Shown: piece by piece, positions 13,991 to 18,006 of the stretch
Layout: each line of letters opens with the position of its first letter
Numbering within the stretch: position 1 is the stretch's first letter
Assembly: GCA_017958585.1 (NCBI GenBank)
Contig: JAGDCK010000124.1
Coordinates: 1 to 18,006 of the forward strand
Length of the DNA: 18,006 nt
Origin: Lachnospiraceae bacterium
GTDB lineage: Bacteria; Bacillota; Clostridia; Lachnospirales; Lachnospiraceae
Direction: 5' to 3'
Translations under genes and position numbers: made by a program
The notes under the pieces: model-generated
Databases searched by the model: none
Told to the model about the DNA's origin: nothing
What the model saw: the letters and a program-made list of their open reading frames with translations, nothing else

Positions 13991-14013
13991 TTGTATTCTA
14001 AAAATGAATACAA
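13991..14013. promoter_or_regulatory. Perfect 8+8 inverted repeat, possible operator upstream of the rhomboid gene
   Basis: TTGTATTC (13991-13998) and GAATACAA (14006-14013) flank the seven-base spacer TAAAAAT. It is the only notable structure in the 63-base gap between the FHA and rhomboid genes. TTGCAA at 13971-13976 and TATTCT at 13994-13999 are 17 bases apart and could form a weak promoter overlapping the repeat; TACAAT at 14009-14014 is another candidate -10. An operator for a dimeric repressor is plausible. There is no T-run, so it is not a typical terminator. Confidence 0.45.
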
Positions 14014-14032
14014 TACAAGATGAGGCCAAAAA

Positions 14033-14644
14033 ATGTCGCGTGTAAAGAATATTCCCATAGTGAGCATAATTTTTGTGGCGATAAACGTTATTGCCTTTGT
14101 TTTTTGTTCTTTCACAGGGGATATGTTGTATAATATTTTTGGACTTGATCCCTTGTGTGTTGTTAGGGATAAGGAATACTACCGACTTTTCACATCCATG
14201 TTCCTGCACGGCGGGATAGACCATTTGTTCAACAACATGGTCATTCTGTTTTTTATGGGAGCCATGATAGAAAGCTACATCGGACATTTTGTTTATTTTT
14301 TGCTGGCCATAGGCTCCGGACTTGTGGGAAATTTGGCTTCACTGGCAGTCAAGATCTCGTGGGGTGAGACTGTGATGAGTATCGGTGCCAGCGGAATTGT
14401 ATTCGGACTGGACGGAGTGCTTCTTGCGATCACATTATTTGCGACCGATAAACCGGAGCATCTGACGGTCAGAAGAGTTTTGATAATGATCCTGTTGTCG
14501 CTCTACAGCGGATTTACAGCTACGAATATAGATAATGCAGCGCACGTCGGGGGAGTCATGTCAGGTTTTGTGCTTGGATGTTTGACGTGTCTGTTTGGAA
14601 TAAACAAAAGCCAATATCGAGGGAAGGACGGACGAAGATATTGA
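14033..14644 (+). CDS. Rhomboid family intramembrane serine protease
   Basis: 203 aa, about six membrane helices. The catalytic dyad is visible: S120 in SIGASGIVFG and H171 in NIDNAAHVGGVMSGF, with the upstream family motif LHGGIDHLFNN at 59-68. Rhomboids cut transmembrane helices of other proteins within the membrane. GAGG at 14022-14025 lies seven bases before ATG. A small palindromic gap separates it from the Tad operon, so it may be a separately controlled neighbour. Pseudopilins or other single-helix proteins are conceivable substrates, but nothing in the sequence shows this. The stop TGA overlaps the next start (TTGA). Confidence 0.93.
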   Translation: MSRVKNIPIVSIIFVAINVIAFVFCSFTGDMLYNIFGLDPLCVVRDKEYYRLFTSMFLHGGIDHLFNNMVILFFMGAMIESYIGHFVYFLLAIGSGLVGNLASLAVKISWGETVMSIGASGIVFGLDGVLLAITLFATDKPEHLTVRRVLIMILLSLYSGFTATNIDNAAHVGGVMSGFVLGCLTCLFGINKSQYRGKDGRRY

Positions 14645-15633
14645 ACATTAATATTTATTATGGTGGCAGGGGCATAGTGGACGATCCTACGATCTATGTG
14701 ATCAACAAGATGCAGGAGATCCTGGAGGAACTTCGCGTAAAGGTTACGAGATATAACCTCTATGAACTCAAATCATCTATTCCGACTCTTCCGCAGACTT
14801 TAAAGGAAGCGGATGGGATAATTTTGGCCACAACGGTGGAGTGGTATGGCATCGGCGGCTACATGCAGCAGTTTCTTGATGCGTGCTGGCTCTACGGAGA
14901 CAAGGAAGTGATCTCAAAGATATATATGTGTCCCATCGTCATGTCCACCACCTACGGTGAGAGGGAGGCAAAGTTAAACCTTCAGACAGCATGGGAGATC
15001 CTGGGAGGACTTCCGTGCAGCGGTATATGCGGATATATCGACAACACTGTGCTCTTGGAGATGAACGAGCAGTACGTAAACATAATAGAAAAAAAGGCTG
15101 AAAATATGTACCGCACCATCAACCAGCACATGTCAAGCTTCCCTGCCAGCAATCAGGCGGTCCGTCAGAAGGTATCAATGCCCCAGAGCATAAATCTCAC
15201 TCCTCAGGAGACGGAGACACTTTCTCAATATGTGGCAGATGAAAATTATGTACAACGCCAGAAGGAAGACATTCAGGAGTTGACCAGCATGTTCAGGGAT
15301 ATGATGCACAGCGAGGATGCTGCGGACGAGAGTGAATTCCTGGACGAATTAAGATCGGCTTTTACACCCCAGGCAGGGTTTGAGGCAGTTTATTCAATTA
15401 ATATAGAAGAAAAAGCACTTCCGTTAATAGTTTCCGTCAAGGGACCGGAACTTGACATCAGATACTCTTCGGGTGAAAAGAGCGATGTGGAGATCAAAGT
15501 CTCAAGGGAGACCGTAAAGGAGATAGTATCAGGGAAACTCACTTTCCAGAGAGCATTCATGGCAGGCGAGATGAAGACAAAAGGTGATTTCAAGATACTT
15601 AGGACTTTGGATCAATTGTTTGTCTTTGAATAA
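14641..15633 (+). CDS. Flavodoxin-fold oxidoreductase fused to an SCP2-like domain
   Basis: 330 aa from TTG 14641, chosen because the conserved start NINIYYGGRGIVDDPTIY follows at once and the TTGA overlap couples it to the rhomboid gene. The frame remains open farther upstream inside the rhomboid gene, but that stretch looks non-coding. The N-terminal domain (about 1-180) is a flavodoxin-like NAD(P)H:FMN-type fold, with ILATTVEWYGIGGYMQQFLD at the place where such proteins contact flavin and their partner. A charged linker follows (about 185-245). Residues about 247-330 match the SCP2 sterol-carrier fold (LPLIVSVKGPELDIRY; IVSGKLTFQRAFMAGEMKTK), a hydrophobic-ligand pocket. The fusion suggests a redox enzyme acting on, or held by, a lipophilic ligand. 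Substrate unknown. Confidence 0.78.
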   Translation: MNINIYYGGRGIVDDPTIYVINKMQEILEELRVKVTRYNLYELKSSIPTLPQTLKEADGIILATTVEWYGIGGYMQQFLDACWLYGDKEVISKIYMCPIVMSTTYGEREAKLNLQTAWEILGGLPCSGICGYIDNTVLLEMNEQYVNIIEKKAENMYRTINQHMSSFPASNQAVRQKVSMPQSINLTPQETETLSQYVADENYVQRQKEDIQELTSMFRDMMHSEDAADESEFLDELRSAFTPQAGFEAVYSINIEEKALPLIVSVKGPELDIRYSSGEKSDVEIKVSRETVKEIVSGKLTFQRAFMAGEMKTKGDFKILRTLDQLFVFE

Positions 15634-15644
15634 GTAATTTTTCA

Positions 15645-15650
15645 TATAAT
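15645..15650 (+). promoter_or_regulatory. Possible -10 box of the HIT-fumarase operon
   Basis: TATAAT lies 32 bases before the HIT start, within an A/T-rich gap of 48 bases. No good -35 box is found at 16-18 bases: TTGTTT at 15616-15621 is 23 bases away and TTGAAT at 15626-15631 is 13 bases away. The call rests on the -10 and position only. Confidence 0.3.
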
Positions 15651-15681
15651 ATATATAAGGAAACAGTTTAAGGAGAATGAG

Positions 15682-16092
15682 ATGAGAAAAGATGACTGCA
15701 TTTTTTGTAAGATAGCAAACGGAGAGATCCCTTCAAGGACTGTGTATGAGGATGATAAGTTCAGAGCGGTGCTGGACCTTGGACCCGCAACGGACGGTCA
15801 CACACTTATACTTCCCAAGGACCATGCAGACAACCTGTTTGATCTTCCGGAGGATTATGCAAAAGCCCTTATCCCCACAGCACAGAAAATCGCATCAAAG
15901 ATGAAGGATAATCTTAAATGCGACGGACTTAATCTGGTGCAGAATAACGGGGAGGTTGCAGGACAGACTGTTATGCATTTCCATCTTCATCTGATACCCA
16001 GATATGAAAACGACGGTCAGAGAATCGGCTGGAAGCCCGGTTCCAGAAGTGACGAAGAGTTTGAGGCAATCAGAAAAAATATAGTAGGATAA
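15682..16092 (+). CDS. HIT family nucleotide-binding protein
   Basis: 136 aa. The histidine-triad motif is complete in TVMHFHLHLIPRY (H-x-H-x-H-x-x), the nucleotidyl-transfer or hydrolysis site of HINT-type proteins. The N-terminus CIFCKIANGEIPS is typical of the branch with a C-x-x-C pair that can hold zinc. HINT proteins hydrolyse nucleoside phosphoramidates and similar compounds; the exact substrate here is unknown. AAGGAG at 15670-15675 lies six bases before ATG. It precedes the fumarase genes by four bases, so they are likely co-transcribed, though no metabolic link is evident. Confidence 0.93.
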   Translation: MRKDDCIFCKIANGEIPSRTVYEDDKFRAVLDLGPATDGHTLILPKDHADNLFDLPEDYAKALIPTAQKIASKMKDNLKCDGLNLVQNNGEVAGQTVMHFHLHLIPRYENDGQRIGWKPGSRSDEEFEAIRKNIVG

Positions 16093-16096
16093 ATCA

Positions 16097-16939
16097 ATGA
16101 GATCGATAGATGTTAACGTAATCACAGACAATATCAAAGAAATGTGCATAGAGGCCAATCACGTGCTGACCTCTGACATGAAATGCGCCCTGGATGAAGC
16201 GGTAAAAAGCGAGAAGACTGATCTGGGAAAGCAGATATTAAATCAGCTTGAGGAGAATCTTACCATAGCAAAAGAGGATATGATACCGATCTGCCAGGAT
16301 ACGGGAATGGCCGTTGTCTTTATGGAGATTGGGCAGGATGTGCATTTTGAAGGAGGAAGTCTCGAGGAAGCCGTAAACGAGGGCGTCAGAAGAGGCTACA
16401 TCGAAGGGTATCTCAGAAAATCGGTTGTGGGAGATACCATTGAGAGAGTAAATACAAAGGACAATACTCCTGCCGTGATCCATTACGAACTGGTTCCCGG
16501 AGAAAATGTAAAGATAACCGTGGCACCCAAGGGCTTTGGAAGCGAAAACATGAGCAGAGTTTTTATGTTAAAGCCTGCTGACGGAATAGAGGGCGTAAAG
16601 AATGCCATTTTGACTGCGGTGAAGGATGCAGGCCCCAATGCCTGTCCGCCCATGGTCGTGGGAGTCGGTATCGGAGGAACTTTTGAAAAGTGTGCTCTCC
16701 TTGCAAAGAAGGCTCTTACCAGAGACATCAGTGTGGGAAGTGACATCCCATACGTGAGAGAACTTGAAAAAGAGATGCTTCAAAAAATAAATGAGACAGG
16801 TATAGGCCCCGGAGGACTCGGGGGAACCACAACTGCCCTTGCCGTAAATATAAATACTTATCCGACACACATTGCGGGACTTCCCGTTGCGGTCAATATC
16901 TGTTGTCATGTAAACAGACATTCCGTGAGAGTATTGTAA
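16097..16939 (+). CDS. Class I fumarate hydratase, alpha subunit
   Basis: 280 aa. It matches the N-terminal half of iron-sulfur fumarases (FumA type), which interconvert fumarate and malate using an oxygen-sensitive [4Fe-4S] cluster. Cysteines at the expected places are C66 in MIPICQDTG, C183 in NACPPMVVG, and the C269/C270 pair in NICCHVNRH near the end. Other landmarks are TVAPKGFGSENMS and GIGPGGLGGTTTALAV. AGGA at 16086-16089 is seven bases before ATG. The beta subunit follows directly. The split arrangement is usual in anaerobic Clostridia and in L-tartrate dehydratases, so tartrate dehydratase is the main alternative and cannot be excluded by sequence reading alone. Confidence 0.9.
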   Translation: MRSIDVNVITDNIKEMCIEANHVLTSDMKCALDEAVKSEKTDLGKQILNQLEENLTIAKEDMIPICQDTGMAVVFMEIGQDVHFEGGSLEEAVNEGVRRGYIEGYLRKSVVGDTIERVNTKDNTPAVIHYELVPGENVKITVAPKGFGSENMSRVFMLKPADGIEGVKNAILTAVKDAGPNACPPMVVGVGIGGTFEKCALLAKKALTRDISVGSDIPYVRELEKEMLQKINETGIGPGGLGGTTTALAVNINTYPTHIAGLPVAVNICCHVNRHSVRVL

Positions 16940-16955
16940 GGTTAGGGAGGCTATT

Positions 16956-17501
16956 ATGGAAAAAAGGATTTCGGTCCCTCTGAGTAACGAAGATGCAAAG
17001 AGCTTAAAGTCAGGGGATTATGTATATTTGACAGGAACAATATATACCGCCAGGGATGCGGCTCACAAGAGGATGCAGGAGTGCCTTGACAAGGGTGAAG
17101 CACTTCCCCTTTCAATGGATAACAATGTGATCTACTATATGGGACCATCTCCCGCAAGAGAGGGAAGACCCATAGGAAGTGCAGGGCCGACAACGGCAAG
17201 CAGAATGGATAAATATGCGCCCGCCCTTTTGGACCTTGGACTTAAAGGCATGATCGGAAAGGGAAAGAGAAGCCCTGAGGTCATTGACGCCATAAAGAGA
17301 AACGGCGCAGTGTATTTTGCCGCAGTGGGTGGAGCTGGAGCTCTCCTTTCAAAATCCATCACGGAATCAGAGGTCATTGCATATGATGACCTTGGAACTG
17401 AAGCCATCAGAAGATTACAGGTCAGGGATTTTCCGGTTATAGTGGTGATCGATTCCGAAGGCAACAATCTGTATGAAAAAGTGGTTCAGGATAAGTCATG
17501 A
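16956..17501 (+). CDS. Class I fumarate hydratase, beta subunit
   Basis: 181 aa, the C-terminal half of the FumA-type enzyme, forming the active site together with the alpha subunit. Family motifs are GTIYTARDAAHKRM (about 27-40), YMGPSPAREGRPIGSAGPTT (about 61-80) and MIGKGKRS, followed by AVGGAGALL. These carry the basic and hydroxyl residues that hold the dicarboxylate. GGGAGG at 16945-16950 is five bases before ATG and 16 bases separate it from alpha, so expression is likely coupled. The alternative is the beta subunit of L-tartrate dehydratase. No clear terminator follows before the tRNA promoter at 17533. Confidence 0.9.
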   Translation: MEKRISVPLSNEDAKSLKSGDYVYLTGTIYTARDAAHKRMQECLDKGEALPLSMDNNVIYYMGPSPAREGRPIGSAGPTTASRMDKYAPALLDLGLKGMIGKGKRSPEVIDAIKRNGAVYFAAVGGAGALLSKSITESEVIAYDDLGTEAIRRLQVRDFPVIVVIDSEGNNLYEKVVQDKS

Positions 17502-17532
17502 TTATTTTGTAAAAAACAAATACAATAATTGA

Positions 17533-17561
17533 TTGACAAACAATATCCTCTTAGTTATAAT
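17533..17561 (+). promoter_or_regulatory. Consensus promoter of the tRNA-Ser gene
   Basis: TTGACA at 17533-17538 and TATAAT at 17556-17561 are perfect consensus hexamers with a 17-base spacer. The start would be near 17568, giving a leader of about 55 bases before the tRNA. Confidence 0.92.
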
Positions 17562-17568
17562 TACTTTT

Positions 17569-17586
17569 GCGTCACGAAAGCGACGC
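17569..17586 (+). other. Hairpin at the 5' end of the pre-tRNA leader
   Basis: GCGTC and GACGC pair, with an inner C-G closing a GAAA tetraloop and one A-C mismatch. It begins at or next to the predicted transcription start, so the primary transcript would carry a capped-like stem at its 5' end. A role in stability or processing is inferred. Confidence 0.55.
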
Positions 17587-17596
17587 CGAATATCAT

Positions 17597-17723
17597 ATTG
17601 GTAGGAACGTAGTTCAGATTTTGGAGAAATACTCAAGAGGCTGAAGAGGCGCCCCTGCTAAGGGTGTAGGTCGGGCAACCGGCGCGAGGGTTCAAATCCC
17701 TCTTTCTCCGTTTCACTACCAAT
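17597..17723. repeat. Inverted repeat bracketing the tRNA (possible processing stem)
   Basis: ATTGGTAG at 17597-17604 and CTACCAAT at 17716-17723 are perfect reverse complements and lie on either side of the tRNA, 18 bases before its start and 5 bases after its end. In the transcript they could form an eight-pair helix that closes the pre-tRNA, like the stems that flank rRNAs before RNase III cleavage. This pairing is inferred. Confidence 0.6.
17623..17710 (+). tRNA. tRNA-Ser (anticodon GCT)
   Basis: All arms can be drawn. Acceptor GGAGAAA (17623-17629) pairs with TTTCTCC (17703-17709), with discriminator G at 17710. The D stem is CTC/GAG (17632-17634, 17646-17648). The anticodon stem is CGCCC/GGGTG, with loop CTGCTAA and anticodon GCT at 17657-17659. 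The long class II variable arm (17667-17685) has GTCGG/CCGGC, as expected of tRNA-Ser. The T stem is GAGGG/CCCTC with loop TTCAAAT. It reads AGC and AGU codons. CCA is not encoded (GTTT follows) and must be added after transcription. Confidence 0.96.
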
Positions 17724-17730
17724 GAGTTGA

Positions 17731-17767
17731 AAGAAGAAAATCTTGCTCTTTAAGATTTCTTTTTTTT
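17731..17767 (+). terminator. Rho-independent terminator after the tRNA
   Basis: AAATCTT (17738-17744) pairs with AAGATTT (17752-17758) around the loop GCTCTTT. The stem extends outward past a bulged A through AAGAAG/CTTTTTT, and an eight-base T run occupies 17760-17767. It closes the tRNA transcription unit. Confidence 0.8.
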
Positions 17768-17791
17768 CGCAAAAAAGGAACAATTTCTTTG

Positions 17792-17820
17792 TTGACACTC
17801 AGACACCTATATGATATATT
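17792..17820 (+). promoter_or_regulatory. Upstream promoter (P1) of the probable rRNA operon
   Basis: TTGACA at 17792-17797 and TATATT at 17815-17820 with a 17-base spacer. Transcripts from here would carry two further hairpins before P2: CACCG..CGGTG around 17828-17854, and AACTTTTT..AAAAAGTT around 17859-17876. Confidence 0.8.
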
Positions 17821-17876
17821 GTAATTCCACCGCAAAAACAGAGGCTTTTCGGTGAAAAAACTTTTTAAAAAAGTTG

Positions 17877-17905
17877 TTGACAAAGACAGCGCACGATGAT
17901 ATGAT
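17877..17905 (+). promoter_or_regulatory. Downstream promoter (P2) of the probable rRNA operon
   Basis: TTGACA at 17877-17882 and TATGAT at 17900-17905 with a 17-base spacer, 85 bases after P1. Tandem consensus promoters with no gene behind them within the window are typical of rRNA operons. Confidence 0.82.
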
Positions 17906-17911
17906 ATCAGA

Positions 17912-18006
17912 GTTGTCGCTGAGAAATGAAAACAGCGAAAACAAAGAACTTTGACAATCGAACAACAATGCAACCCTGAAAATTTCTTTAAAGAAATAAT
18001 TCAGAA
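17912..18006 (+). promoter_or_regulatory. Structured leader, probably of a 16S rRNA transcript
   Basis: After P2 there is a hairpin TCGCTG/CAGCGA (17916-17921, 17933-17938). Next comes AGAACTTTGACAATCGAACA (17946-17965), which resembles the boxA-type antitermination element seen in Firmicute rRNA leaders. Then comes a long palindrome centred at 17989/17990 (ATTTCTTT/AAAGAAAT, extended by CTGAA/TTCAG across a two-base mismatch). No gene or ribosome site is seen. The 16S gene itself is not in the window, so the assignment is inference. Confidence 0.6.

Noticed and set aside
13991..14013. Palindrome read as the Tad operon terminator
   Set aside because: The stem is A/T-rich and is not followed by a T run on either strand.
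17951..17956. TTGACA as a third rRNA promoter -35
   Set aside because: Nothing like a -10 box is found 16-18 bases downstream; the context fits a boxA-like leader element better.

Overview
The window reads as chromosomal DNA of a motile, anaerobic Clostridia-type Firmicute. Family Lachnospiraceae (Butyrivibrio, Roseburia and relatives) is the best fit. The grounds are the Gram-positive style Tad locus (no secretin or outer-membrane genes), the split two-subunit iron-sulfur fumarase, strong AGGAGG ribosome sites, SigA-type promoters and a flagellin next to a very long repeat protein. This placement is inference from gene content. Every gene I can support is on the + strand.

Layout: (1) 1-92 is a dense run of five short-loop hairpins. 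(2) 138-4623 is a flagellar group: a 957-aa repeat protein, flagellin and a FliS-like chaperone, closed by a clear terminator. (3) A SigA promoter at 4737-4765 starts a tightly packed Tad (Flp type IVb pilus) operon to 13969: prepilin peptidase, TadZ-like ATPase, TadA ATPase, TadB, TadC, Flp pilin, a large DUF5702-like surface protein, a TadE-like protein with two C-terminal H-C-C-C modules, a second prepilin peptidase-like protein, a second TadE-like protein and an FHA protein. (4) 14033-15633 carries a rhomboid protease and a flavodoxin-SCP2 fusion with overlapping stop and start. (5) 15682-17501 carries a HIT protein and the alpha and beta subunits of class I fumarase. (6) 17533-17767 is a self-contained tRNA-Ser(GCU) unit with consensus promoter, leader hairpin, flanking inverted repeat and terminator. 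(7) 17792 to the end holds two tandem consensus promoters and a structured leader, most likely of an rRNA operon whose 16S gene lies just beyond the window.

The Tad genes form one machine: peptidase processes the pilin, TadA powers assembly on the TadB/TadC platform, TadZ localises it, and TadE-like and DUF5702-like proteins are probable minor pseudopilins or surface parts. The main surprise is that the motor looks damaged or altered. The tadA reading frame carries an in-frame amber codon at 6488-6490, exactly between its conserved N-terminal segment and the rest. The same protein has Val for the last glycine of its Walker A motif, and the neighbouring TadZ has lost the Walker A lysine. This could be recent decay, a split reinitiating gene or sequence error; read-level checks and relatives would decide. 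Other points of interest are the tandem putative metal-binding modules on the TadE-like protein, the ~20-residue repeats of the 957-aa flagellar protein, the flavodoxin-SCP2 fusion, the hairpin array and the inverted repeat bracketing the tRNA.
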